DNA from: Fulvimonas soli
GTDB lineage: Bacteria > Pseudomonadota > Gammaproteobacteria > Xanthomonadales > Rhodanobacteraceae
Reading direction: 5' to 3'
NCBI RefSeq assembly: GCF_003148905.1
Contig: NZ_QGHC01000007.1
Coordinates: 124,001-188,000, forward strand
Length of the DNA stretch: 64,000 bases
A program made the translations under genes and the position numbers. Below, one piece after another: positions 26,779-34,651 of the stretch. The first letter of the stretch is position 1; each line of letters opens with the position of its first letter. The notes beneath the pieces were generated by a model. The model searched no databases and was not told the DNA's origin. It saw nothing but the letters and a program-made list of their open reading frames with translations.

Positions 26779-27629
26779 GACGTGCATACCGGATGATCGC
26801 CACCGCCGCCGCCATCGCCGCCCCCGTTGTCGCCTCCACCCTGGTCGCCTCCGCCACCCGCACCACCGCCCGCGTCTCCATCGCCGCCGCTTCCATCCCC
26901 GCTGCCGCTATCTCCACCCCCTCCGCCGGTGCCGCCACCGGTGTCGCCAGCGCCACCGCCCCCGGAATCGTCACCGCCACCCCCATGCGCAGCGGCATCG
27001 GCCAGCAGGTTGCGGTCGCGGATCGGCGTTTGCATGCGCACGATCGCCTGGGATTCGATGTCAAGGCTGTAGACCTCGTGCCCCTTGGCCAGCGAACGCA
27101 CCGGGTCGAGCCTGCCGATCAGGCGATCGATCACCGGCACGATCAGCGGGTACTTGTAGGTGACGCGGATCTTCAGCAGGTTGGCGTCCTGTACCGTCAT
27201 GCCGCTGCGCGAGCCGGTGCCGGCGGACCGGAACGGCAGGCTGTCGTTGGGGATTGCCTCGGTGCCGTCGAACTGCTTGACCTTCCAGTCGTCGAATGCC
27301 GCGCGGGTCGGGCTGACGACGTCGATGTCGGCGGCGCCGGCGCGCACGTCGACCTGCGCATCCAGGTAGGCACGGGCCAGCCCCTCGTTGTCCGCGCTGT
27401 GGCTGTACAGCGGCAGCAGGCCGCGGATCAGGCCGGCGCGCAGCGCATCCGTCTCGGCGAACCCGGTGGCACCGCTGCGCGCGGCCTCGAGTGCCGCGTA
27501 GTCGACGACTGCCTTGGCGCGGTAGAACAGGATGGCCTGGAAGATGCCCAGCAGCAGCGCGCCGAACACCGGGATCACCACGATGGTCTCGACCAGGCTC
27601 TGCCCGCGCTGGCGACGGCGCGCGTTCAT
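26775..27629 (-). CDS. TadE-like pseudopilin with Gly/Asp-rich C-terminal extension
   Basis: A 284-aa protein that begins RRRQRGQSLVETIVVIPVFGALLLGIF, the TadE/G signature with conserved Gln-Ser/Glu just after the basic lead and an N-terminal TM. A globular part (residues 40-210) follows, then a low-complexity tail of about 70 residues made nearly only of Gly and Asp with Ser, ending GGGDHPVCTS with a single terminal Cys. The tail is unusual for TadE. It overlaps the TPR gene upstream (ATGA). The tail may be a Ca-binding or flexible linker; see findings. Confidence 0.82.
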   Translation of the reverse strand: MNARRRQRGQSLVETIVVIPVFGALLLGIFQAILFYRAKAVVDYAALEAARSGATGFAETDALRAGLIRGLLPLYSHSADNEGLARAYLDAQVDVRAGAADIDVVSPTRAAFDDWKVKQFDGTEAIPNDSLPFRSAGTGSRSGMTVQDANLLKIRVTYKYPLIVPVIDRLIGRLDPVRSLAKGHEVYSLDIESQAIVRMQTPIRDRNLLADAAAHGGGGDDSGGGGAGDTGGGTGGGGGDSGSGDGSGGDGDAGGGAGGGGDQGGGDNGGGDGGGGGDHPVCTS

Positions 27630-28162
27630 GGCGAGGCTCCCGCGCCTCTTGCCCGCTCGGCGGGAGCCGGCGGCGCCTCGGCGGGGGCGGCCTTCCTGCC
27701 CGTGGCCGCGGACCGGCCCAGCCTGGCCAGGTCGCCCGCCATCGCCAGGCTGTCGTCGCGCAGCGCGTCGTCGTGCCTGGCGGCCTGCGCGCTCTGCGCG
27801 AACGCGGCCTGCGCCTGGCGCACCAGCATCACGCCCAGGTTGTGCCAGGCCTTGGCGTTCGAGCCGTCGTGCTGCAGCACCCGCTGGTAGGCCTCGATCG
27901 CATCCTGCGGCTGGTCCAGCTTCGCGTAGATGTTGCCCAGGCGGAACCAGACGCCGTCGTCGTCGGGCAGGTCGCGCAGCAGGTCGCGGTAGCGGTAGAG
28001 CGCCTGCGTCATGTCGCCCTGCTCGTAGGCGGCGGCGGCCTGCCGTTCCAGCGCCAGCACCGCGGCCGGGTCCCGGTGGCGGGGCGCGGAGGCGCAGCCG
28101 CCGAGCGCGAGCAGCAGCAGGACGGCCGCGCATCGCGGCCTCACGGTTCGCTTCTGAGCCAT
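27626..28162 (-). CDS. tadD: TPR lipoprotein, TadD-like
   Basis: A 178-aa lipoprotein (lipobox LALGGCAS) with two or three TPR repeats (DPAAVLALERQAAAAYEQGDMTQALYRYRDLL; DGVWFRLGNIYAKLDQPQDAIEAYQRVL; AKAWHNLGVMLVRQAQAAF). TadD-type TPR lipoproteins help localise Tad secretin and pilus parts. Start at 28162 has GGAGG 7 nt upstream. It overlaps the DUF192 gene by 22 bp and the TadE-like gene by 4 bp. Confidence 0.82.
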   Translation of the reverse strand: MAQKRTVRPRCAAVLLLLALGGCASAPRHRDPAAVLALERQAAAAYEQGDMTQALYRYRDLLRDLPDDDGVWFRLGNIYAKLDQPQDAIEAYQRVLQHDGSNAKAWHNLGVMLVRQAQAAFAQSAQAARHDDALRDDSLAMAGDLARLGRSAATGRKAAPAEAPPAPAERARGAGASP

Positions 28163-28500
28163 TGCCATTCCTCCCCACGCACGGGCCCGAGCGCGGCGAT
28201 GCCGCCGGGCGCCATTTCCACGGTCTGGTGCGCGCCACGGCCCAGGCGCATGCGCCAGGGCCGCACGCCTTCGCAGCAGTCGAGCACGCGCCCGCCGCGA
28301 TCGAGAAAGACGATGTCCAGCGGATAGCCCATGCCGGCCGTGTGCACGCTGCCGCAGGGCACCAGCCACAGGGCCTGCCGCGCGCCGTCGGCCAGCCGCG
28401 CGCGGCCGAGCAGGCCGCGCATGCGGCTCCACGGGCGGTCGGCGCGCCAGGCCAGCGGCACGATGGGCACGCCGCCGCGCAGGATCACGCCGCGCCTCAC
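28141..28500 (-). CDS. DUF192 family protein in Tad locus
   Basis: A 119-aa DUF192 protein: RMRGLLGRARLADGARQALWLVPCGSVHTAGMGYPLDIVFLDRGGRVL...PWRMRLGRGAHQTVEMAPGGIAALG. The VHT-GM-PLDIVFLD core is diagnostic. The family's role is unknown. It starts with GTG at 28500 in the GTGA overlap with tadC, so it is translationally coupled inside the pilus operon, a context also seen in other Tad-bearing proteobacteria. No signal peptide, so presumably cytoplasmic. Confidence 0.85.
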   Translation of the reverse strand: MRRGVILRGGVPIVPLAWRADRPWSRMRGLLGRARLADGARQALWLVPCGSVHTAGMGYPLDIVFLDRGGRVLDCCEGVRPWRMRLGRGAHQTVEMAPGGIAALGPVRGEEWQWLRSEP

Positions 28501-29387
28501 AGGATCCCCTCCTGCTTCATGCGCAAGTAGATGAAGTACGCCAGCACCAGGAAGATCAATGGGAAGAAGAACATCACCAGCGGCAGCATCATCTTCACCG
28601 GCGCCTCCAGCGCGAGCTTCTCGGCGCGCAGGAAGCGCTCCTCGCGCCGCTGCGCGGCCTGCGCGCGCAGCGTGGCGCCCAGGCTGGCGCCCACGCGGTC
28701 GGCCTGGATCAGCGTGCCGGTGAAGCTGGAGATCTGCGACATGTCCATGCGCTCGGACATGCGCCGCAGCGCCTCCGCGCGCGGCAGGCCCGAGCGCACG
28801 TCGCGCAGCAGCCGCGCGAACTCCTGCGCCAGCGGACCGCTCGGCCCCTTCTGCGTGGCCTGCTCGATACCGCCGGTGATGTTGAGCCCGGCCTCCACCG
28901 CCATGGTGATGAAGTCCAGGTACACCGGCAGGTCCTTGATCACCTGCCGGCGGCGGCGGTTGCGCCGCTCGCTCAGCCACAGCGTGGGGTAGAACCAGCC
29001 CAGCACCGCGCCGAAGGCCAGCATCAGCAGGTACAGCATCGCGCCGCCCTTGCCGAGCATGGCGAGCAGCAGCCAGAAGAACGCCGCCGCGAGCAGCGCG
29101 GCGACCACGCGCAGGCCGTACAGCTGCTCGGGGCTGAGCACGAAGTCCTGCCCCGCGGTCTGCAGCTCGCGGTGCGCCTTCTCCAGCTTGTCGGGCTTCA
29201 GCCGCGGCCCCAGCACGTAGGTGGCCGCGTTCACCAGCGGCCACAGCAGGCGCAGGCCGAACGGCAACGGGTCCTGGTAGTGGCGGTCGGCCTCCGGCAC
29301 CTCGCGCATGAAGCCGTAGACGGCCCAGAACGCCAGCGCCACGCAGCCGGCCACGCTGAGGGCGAGCAGGACGACGGCGACGCTCAT
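28497..29387 (-). CDS. tadC: Tad inner-membrane platform protein TadC
   Basis: A 296-aa GspF-domain protein with two TM helices in the N-terminal third, a cytosolic GspF domain (VIKDLPVYLDFITMAVEAGLNITGGIEQATQKGPSGPLAQEF..., with SSFTGTLIQADRVGASLGATLR), and C-terminal TMs (MLPLVMFFFPLIFLVLAYFIYL). With TadB it forms the Tad assembly platform. Start overlaps the tadB stop (ATGA). Confidence 0.94.
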   Translation of the reverse strand: MSVAVVLLALSVAGCVALAFWAVYGFMREVPEADRHYQDPLPFGLRLLWPLVNAATYVLGPRLKPDKLEKAHRELQTAGQDFVLSPEQLYGLRVVAALLAAAFFWLLLAMLGKGGAMLYLLMLAFGAVLGWFYPTLWLSERRNRRRRQVIKDLPVYLDFITMAVEAGLNITGGIEQATQKGPSGPLAQEFARLLRDVRSGLPRAEALRRMSERMDMSQISSFTGTLIQADRVGASLGATLRAQAAQRREERFLRAEKLALEAPVKMMLPLVMFFFPLIFLVLAYFIYLRMKQEGIL

Positions 29388-30238
29388 ATGTCGATGCTCG
29401 TGATCTTGCGGCACATGCGGTAGCCCAGGTACTCCATCACCGCGGCCACGCCCATCACCGCCCAGCCCATCGGCGTGTGGTACAGGTCGTGCATCGTTTC
29501 CGGGTAGGCGAAGCTCAGGAAGGCGATCAGCCCGACCGGCATCATCGCCATCACGATGCCCTGCAGCCGGCCCTGCGCGGTCAGCGACTTCACCTTGCCC
29601 TCCATGATCAGGCGGCGCCGCAGCGTGTCGGAGAGGGAGGCCATGCTCTCGGCCAGGTTGCCGCCGATCTCGCGCGAGATGCTCACCGCGGAGACGAACA
29701 GCGTGACGTCCTGCACCGGCACGCGGTCGTTGAAGTGGCCGAGCGCCTCCTCCAGCTTCACGCCCATGCGCTGCTCGCGCAGCACCAGCGCGAACTCCTG
29801 CGCCAGCGGGGGCTCGACGTCGCGCGCCAGGCTCTCCAGCGCCGGGGTGAAACCGAGGCCGGCGCGCATGCTGCCGGCCACCATCATCAGGCCGTCGGGC
29901 AGCTGCTGCTGGATGCGGTCGATGCGGCGCTGCTTGAGCCATGCGTAGACTTTCTTGGGCAGCACCGCCACCAGCACCAGCGCCAGCACCACCAGCAGCA
30001 GGTTGCCGGTGGCCAGCCACAGCAGCAGCGGCACGGCCACCAGCGCCACGGCGTTGGCGCGCCACAGGTTGGCCGGGTCGATGAACAGGAACATGTCGGC
30101 GAGGTTGAAGCGCGCCTGCTCGGTGAAGGTGTTCTGGTAGCGCCCCCAGAACACCACCGCGCCGCGCGCGAGCAGGAAGCCGGCGAGCGTCACGCTCAGG
30201 AACACCACCGCGGCGACGGCGACGAGGTTGCCGTTCAT
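29384..30238 (-). CDS. tadB: Tad inner-membrane platform protein TadB
   Basis: A 284-aa protein with an N-terminal TM, a two-TM hairpin (AVALVAVPLLLWLATGNLLLVVLALVLVAVL), a GspF domain (QQQLPDGLMMVAGSMRAGLGFTPALESLARDVEPPLAQEF) and a C-terminal TM pair. It is the partner of TadC and contacts the ATPase. Overlaps tadA and tadC by 4 bp each. Confidence 0.94.
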   Translation of the reverse strand: MNGNLVAVAAVVFLSVTLAGFLLARGAVVFWGRYQNTFTEQARFNLADMFLFIDPANLWRANAVALVAVPLLLWLATGNLLLVVLALVLVAVLPKKVYAWLKQRRIDRIQQQLPDGLMMVAGSMRAGLGFTPALESLARDVEPPLAQEFALVLREQRMGVKLEEALGHFNDRVPVQDVTLFVSAVSISREIGGNLAESMASLSDTLRRRLIMEGKVKSLTAQGRLQGIVMAMMPVGLIAFLSFAYPETMHDLYHTPMGWAVMGVAAVMEYLGYRMCRKITSIDI

Positions 30239-31941
30239 GCTTCGCCGTCCGGCTGGAAGATCGACAGGTCCACCGGCACGCCGCGCTCGGCCAGCTCCTC
30301 GTAGAACTCCGGCACCGCGCCGGTGGCGGTGAAGCGGCCGCGCACCCGGCCGCCCTCGCCGCCCTGGTCGCGGGCGCGGAACACGAACAGGTCCTGGGTC
30401 TGGATGGTGCCGCTTTCCACGCCGGTCACCTCGCAGATGTGGGTGATCTTGCGCGAGCCGCACGGGAAGCGCCGCTGGTGGATGATCAGGTCCACCGCCG
30501 AGGCGATCTGCTCGCGCACCACCGTCATCGGCAGGTCCATGCTCGACATCAGCACCATCACTTCCAGGCGCGACAGCGCGTCGCGCGGCGAGTTGGCGTG
30601 CGCCGTGGTCAGCGAGCCCTCGTGGCCGGTGTTCATCGCCTGCAGCATGTCCAGCGCCTCGCCGCCACGGCACTCGCCGACCACGATGCGGTCGGGACGC
30701 ATGCGCAGCGCGTTGCGCACCAGGTCGCGGATGGTGATCTGGCCGCGCCCTTCCAGGTTGGGCGGGCGCGCTTCCATCGCCACCAGGTTGGGCTGGCTCA
30801 GGCGCAGCTCGGCGGCGTCCTCGATGGTGACGATGCGCTCCTCGTCCGGGATGAAGTTGGACAGGATGTTGAGCAGCGTGGTCTTGCCCGAGCCGGTGCC
30901 GCCGGTGACCACGATGTTCTTGCGCTCGCGCACCGCCACCTGCAGGAACTCCAGCATCGGCTCGTTGATCGAGCCGAACTGCAGCAGGTCCTGGCCGGTG
31001 AGCTTGCGCTTGCTGAACTTGCGGATGCTGATGCTGGGACCGCGCAACGCCACCGGCGCGATCACCGCGTTGACGCGCGAGCCGTCCGGAAGGCGCGCGT
31101 CCACCATCGGCGAGCTTTCGTCGATGCGCCGCCCCAGCGGCGCGACGATGCGCTCGATCGCCGCCAGCACCGCCTTGTCGCCGGTGAAGATCACCGGCGA
31201 GCGCTCGATGCGGCCGGCGCGCTCGATGAAGATCTCGTCGGCGCGGTTGACCATGATCTCGGTGACGCTGTCGTCGGCGAGCAGGTCCTCCAGCGGGCCC
31301 AGGCCGATCGCCTCGTCCAGCACCTCCTTGGCCAGGCGGCGGCGGCTGATCGACTTGGGCAGCGCGGCGGCGAACTCGCGGTCGATGATCTCCTCGATCA
31401 GCGCCGCGGTCTTCTCGCGCAGCTCCTCGTCGCTCATGCCGCGCACGTCGACGCGGCGCAGGTCCATCTGCTTGACCAGCGACTGGTGCACGCGCTGGCG
31501 CCATTCGAGCATGTCCGGCGAGGTGCGCGGAGCGGGAAGGTTCACCACGGCGTTGCCGGCGCCCGCTTCGGGCCAGGGTGTTGGCGCCCGCGTCGAATCG
31601 CCCGAGGCGTTGGCGGCCTGGCGCGGCACCTGGATCGGCGCGGCGGCCTGGTCCACCAGCACGCGCAGGCGGTAGTCGCCGATCGCCACGATGTCGGCCC
31701 GGTGCAGCGGGCCGTGCTCGTTCTGCACGCGCGTGCCATTCACCGTCACCGGCGCGCGCCCGCCCAGCACCTCCACGAACACGCCGCCGTTGCGGATGCG
31801 CAGCATCGCGTGCTCGCGGGCGATGTTCCAGCCCTGCAGCACGACCAGGTTGTCCTCGCCGCGGCCGATGCCGCAGGTCTCGTGCAGGCAGCGCACCTGG
31901 CGCGGGTCGCGGTTGGGGGTCTCGATCAGTACCTCGAACAT
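30235..31941 (-). CDS. tadA: Tad secretion ATPase TadA/CpaF with N-terminal FHA domain
   Basis: A 568-aa ATPase of the Tad machine. Residues 140-568 are the CpaF domain: EEIIDREF..., LLADDSVTEIMVN, GPSISIRKF, Walker A VVTGGTGSGKTTLLN (about 345-358), an Asp box (VTIEDAAELRLSQPN), Walker B region (MRPDRIVVGECRGGEALDMLQAMNTGHEGSLTT) and His box. The first about 97 residues are an FHA-like fold (CGIGRGEDNLVVLQ, WNIAREHAMLRI, VFVEVLGGRAPVTVNGT), joined by a Pro/Ala linker. FHA domains bind phospho-Thr; the usual Ser of SRxHA is Ala here, so binding may be altered. No TadZ/CpaE gene occurs in the window. The gene is separated from the secretin by a repeat element. Confidence 0.92.
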   Translation of the reverse strand: MFEVLIETPNRDPRQVRCLHETCGIGRGEDNLVVLQGWNIAREHAMLRIRNGGVFVEVLGGRAPVTVNGTRVQNEHGPLHRADIVAIGDYRLRVLVDQAAAPIQVPRQAANASGDSTRAPTPWPEAGAGNAVVNLPAPRTSPDMLEWRQRVHQSLVKQMDLRRVDVRGMSDEELREKTAALIEEIIDREFAAALPKSISRRRLAKEVLDEAIGLGPLEDLLADDSVTEIMVNRADEIFIERAGRIERSPVIFTGDKAVLAAIERIVAPLGRRIDESSPMVDARLPDGSRVNAVIAPVALRGPSISIRKFSKRKLTGQDLLQFGSINEPMLEFLQVAVRERKNIVVTGGTGSGKTTLLNILSNFIPDEERIVTIEDAAELRLSQPNLVAMEARPPNLEGRGQITIRDLVRNALRMRPDRIVVGECRGGEALDMLQAMNTGHEGSLTTAHANSPRDALSRLEVMVLMSSMDLPMTVVREQIASAVDLIIHQRRFPCGSRKITHICEVTGVESGTIQTQDLFVFRARDQGGEGGRVRGRFTATGAVPEFYEELAERGVPVDLSIFQPDGEA

Positions 31942-31959
31942 CGTCTTGCCTCTGCCTTA

Positions 31960-32269
31960 GAGCCTGTCCATGGTCTCCCCATGCCCCGCGCCGGGAGCTG
32001 TTTGCGCGCAGGCCAAGGAAGAACGAAGGAACGCGGGGAGGCGCCATGGATGGCGCCGGCTTGGGGGAGCGAGGAGTGGACGTCCGTCCACGACTGAGTG
32101 ATGACGCGGGCCTGCGGGCAAACAACCCCGGCCCGGAGGGCTGTCACCGAGTGGCCGCCAGGCGGCAGCGCGTGGCTTGGCCTGCCGGCCAGGCAAGCCG
32201 GCGCCACGCCCTACCGCCTGGCGGCCACTCGATGACGACGCGGGGCATGGGGAGACCATGAACAGGCTC
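31960..32269. mobile_element. 310-bp MITE-like element with 31-bp inverted ends inside the Tad locus
   Basis: The ends at 31960-31990 and 32239-32269 are inverted copies (30 of 31 identical), starting GAGCCTGT(C/T)CATGG. Inner inverted segments exist as well, for example GTTTGC(G/C)CGCAGGCC near both ends and a 17-bp perfect pair beginning GAGTGGCCGCCAGG (about 32149 and its partner near 32230). No transposase gene and no long ORF with coding character. It fills the gap between the secretin stop (32270) and the ATPase start (31941). The outer 11 bp recur at the ends of a second element at 51428-51631. Confidence 0.75.
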
Positions 32270-33616
32270 CTAGTCCACCACGTCCGCGCCGGCCGTCTTG
32301 CGCATGTCGTCGCGCAGGTGGTCGCTCTTCTCGATCAGCGCGCGGTTGGACGGCGAATCGGCATCGACCACCACGGGCGTGACGAAGATCACCAGGTCGG
32401 TGCGGTTGCTCTGGAAGTTGCGCGAGCGGAACAGCGCCCCGAGGATCGGGATCTGCCCCAGCCCCGGCACCTTGTCGAAGGTCTTGGAGGCGGTGGCATC
32501 CACCAGCCCGGAGATCACGATGGTCTGTCCCTCGTGCACGTTCACCTCGGCGCTGGCGCGGCGGGTGATGAAGCCGGGATAGCCCTGCACGTTGATGCTG
32601 GGATCGATGCGGCTGATCTCGGTCTCCAGGTTGGTGGCGATGTCGCCCTGGCTGTTCACCACCGGCTCGATGTGCAGCTTGATGCCGTACTGCTTGTACT
32701 CGACCGTGGTCTCGCCGAAGGCCTGGGTGATCGGGATCGGCACCTCGCCGCCGACCAGGAAGTCGGCCACGCCGCCGCTGCGCGCGGCGAGCTGGGGCGT
32801 GGCCAGCTCCCAGGCGTTGCCGGTCTGCATCATCAGGTTGATCTTGGAGGTGATCGAGGTGGTGATGCCGAAGTAGGAGGCCGTGCCCGGCACCCGCAGC
32901 GGCAGGCCGTCGCCGCCGCCGGGGAAGGTGCCGGCGAAGCCGCCGGAGGTGATCCGGTAGTACGGATTGGTCTGCCAGTCGTGCACCAGGCCGCCGCTCG
33001 GGCCGTCGATCATGGTGTCCCACTTGATGCCGATCTCGTTCATGGCCTTCTTGTCGAACTCCATGATGCGCACCTGCATCATCACCATCGGCTTCATCTC
33101 CACCGCGTTGGCGGTGGTGAAGTCGACCACCTGCGGGTAGAGCTTCTTGATCGCCGCCACCTGCGCCATGTCCGCCGGCGACAGGTTGCTGCCGGTCAGC
33201 ACCACGCTGCCGGCCACGCTGTTCACCGAGATCGCCGGGCTGCGCTCCAGCAGCCGTTTCACCAGCTCGGCGGCCTGGTCGCTGTTGCCCACGCCCACGT
33301 GCACCGCCACGCTACGCTGGCTGCCGTCCTGCATCCACAGCTGCAGCGAGGTGTCGCCCGGCTTCTGCGCGATCAGCACCAGCTCGCGGCTGCCGAGCGC
33401 CTTGACCTCGAGCAGCTTGCCGTCGCCCACCGCCACGCGCTTGAGCGGACCGGGCGCGCTCTGCACCAGCGCCTGGCCGACGTACATGTTGACCGCGTCG
33501 GGGATGGCCGGCGCCTCCGCGCGCGCCTCGCGCACCGGCGCCAGTGCCGCGCCCGCCCCTGCCAGCAGGGCCGCCGTCGCGATCCATGCCCACTTCCGTG
33601 ATGCCTTCCAAGCCAT
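32270..33616 (-). CDS. cpaC: Tad pilus secretin (CpaC/RcpA)
   Basis: A 448-aa outer-membrane secretin. Signal peptide, then an N-terminal pilus-biogenesis domain (AIPDAVNMYVGQALVQ...GDGKLLEVKALGSRELVLIAQKPGDTSLQLW), a BON-like segment (ISVNSVAGSVVLTGSN), and the secretin domain (KPMVMMQVRIMEFDKKAMNEIG..., FLVGGEVPIPI, VNVHEGQTIVISGL, KVPGLGQIPILGALFRSRNFQSNRTDLVIFVTPVVV). It forms the Tad pore. It starts 2 bp after the cpaB stop, and its stop touches the repeat element. Confidence 0.94.
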   Translation of the reverse strand: MAWKASRKWAWIATAALLAGAGAALAPVREARAEAPAIPDAVNMYVGQALVQSAPGPLKRVAVGDGKLLEVKALGSRELVLIAQKPGDTSLQLWMQDGSQRSVAVHVGVGNSDQAAELVKRLLERSPAISVNSVAGSVVLTGSNLSPADMAQVAAIKKLYPQVVDFTTANAVEMKPMVMMQVRIMEFDKKAMNEIGIKWDTMIDGPSGGLVHDWQTNPYYRITSGGFAGTFPGGGDGLPLRVPGTASYFGITTSITSKINLMMQTGNAWELATPQLAARSGGVADFLVGGEVPIPITQAFGETTVEYKQYGIKLHIEPVVNSQGDIATNLETEISRIDPSINVQGYPGFITRRASAEVNVHEGQTIVISGLVDATASKTFDKVPGLGQIPILGALFRSRNFQSNRTDLVIFVTPVVVDADSPSNRALIEKSDHLRDDMRKTAGADVVD

Positions 33617-33618
33617 GC

Positions 33619-34389
33619 TCAGCCGCTCCCGCCCACGATGAATTCGATGCCCGTGCCGCGCACGCGCCGCCCCATGCGCAACAGGTCGGCCTTGCTCAGC
33701 GTCTTGAGGTCGAACGGCCCGCTGCTGCCCGCCGGCCGCAGCATCACCAGCAACTGGCCGATCTTCTTGGCGATGCCCACCCGCTGCGCGTCGGCGGGGG
33801 TGAGCTGCAAGGTGATGTTGGAATAGCTGTCGTCGTCCTTGTCGCCGCCGCGCACGCCCTTGGCGTGCCTGCCGGTGGCCAGCACCAGCACGTCGCTGAG
33901 CAGCGGACGGACGCTGTCGCTGTCCTCGCCCGAGGTCAGCATCAGCACGTCGATGTGGTCGCCCGGCACGATCAGGCCGGAGATCGAGCTGGCCTCGTCC
34001 ACCTGGATGGTGTAGGCCACGTTGCCGGGCGTGATGATGTTGGAGAAATGGTCCGTCACCGTCTCCACCGCGCTGGCCGGGATCGGCGCGCCCTGCGCCA
34101 GCGGCGCGCGCAGCAGCTGGCCCATGTAGCGGCCGTAGGTGTCCGGCGTCAGCGCGTCGGCCGGCACGAAATCCGCCGGCACGTCGCGCGAGGCCACGTC
34201 GTCGGCGGTGAGCGTGGCACCCGCCTTGAGGTCGTGCACCGGCACGACCACCTGGCGCGTCTGCTCGGCCGGCCGCGCCGTGCGCGCCGCCACCTGCGAG
34301 TTGATGTAGTGCACCGCCATCAGGCTGGCGGCGATGCCCAGCACCACGGCCACCGCGAGGTAGATGAGGTTGCGATTGACTTTCGGCAT
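33619..34389 (-). CDS. cpaB: Tad pilus assembly protein CpaB/RcpC
   Basis: A 256-aa protein with an N-terminal TM (NLIYLAVAVVLGIAASLMAV), a SAF/CpaB domain (VVVPVHDLKAGATLTADDVASRDVPADFVP ... APLAQGAPI) and the C-terminal RcpC region (VDEASSISGLIVPGDHIDVLML...ITLQLTPADAQRVGIAKKIGQLLVMLRP). CpaB-type proteins stabilise the secretin and may bind peptidoglycan. It lies 16 bp after a short pilin-like gene. Confidence 0.92.
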   Translation of the reverse strand: MPKVNRNLIYLAVAVVLGIAASLMAVHYINSQVAARTARPAEQTRQVVVPVHDLKAGATLTADDVASRDVPADFVPADALTPDTYGRYMGQLLRAPLAQGAPIPASAVETVTDHFSNIITPGNVAYTIQVDEASSISGLIVPGDHIDVLMLTSGEDSDSVRPLLSDVLVLATGRHAKGVRGGDKDDDSYSNITLQLTPADAQRVGIAKKIGQLLVMLRPAGSSGPFDLKTLSKADLLRMGRRVRGTGIEFIVGGSG

Positions 34390-34405
34390 GTCCGTGTTTC
34401 TTCCT

Positions 34406-34651
34406 TCAGATCCATGAAGCGGAAAGCGCGTAGACGAAGCTGGTGTAGGCCTCGCGCAGCTTATCCAGCAGCTCGCTGATCGCGCTCTTGTCGCCTGGCG
34501 GCACCGGCACCAGCAGTATCAGCACGAGGCACCCCGCGACGACCGCGTACTCGACCAGCGCGCCGCCGCGCTGCCCGTGTCGCGCGCCGCGCCGGCGCCT
34601 GCCGTGCCGCCCGTCCCCCATCGCCGCCATACCGTTCCTCCCGCCGCTCAT
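34406..34651 (-). CDS. Short Flp/TadE-like prepilin-type protein
   Basis: An 81-aa protein with a long basic lead (GDGRHGRRRRGARHGQRGG), then ALVEYAVVAGCLVLILLVPV, a prepilin-like hydrophobic segment with the conserved Glu five residues before the core, and a short amphipathic tail ending SASWI. This matches the TadE/Flp class III pseudopilin plan with a GG|AL-type cleavage site. Start overlaps the upstream stop (ATGA). A minor pilin is likely. Confidence 0.78.
   Translation of the reverse strand: MSGGRNGMAAMGDGRHGRRRRGARHGQRGGALVEYAVVAGCLVLILLVPVPPGDKSAISELLDKLREAYTSFVYALSASWI

Noticed and set aside
26775-26993. CRISPR-like or tandem-repeat appearance of the Gly/Asp tail DNA
   Set aside because: Repeats are codon-based Gly/Asp runs of variable length with no spacers; coding frame is open throughout.
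32177-33601. 474-codon open frame antisense to the Tad secretin
   Set aside because: Shadow of cpaC; composition is artefactual and no motif present.
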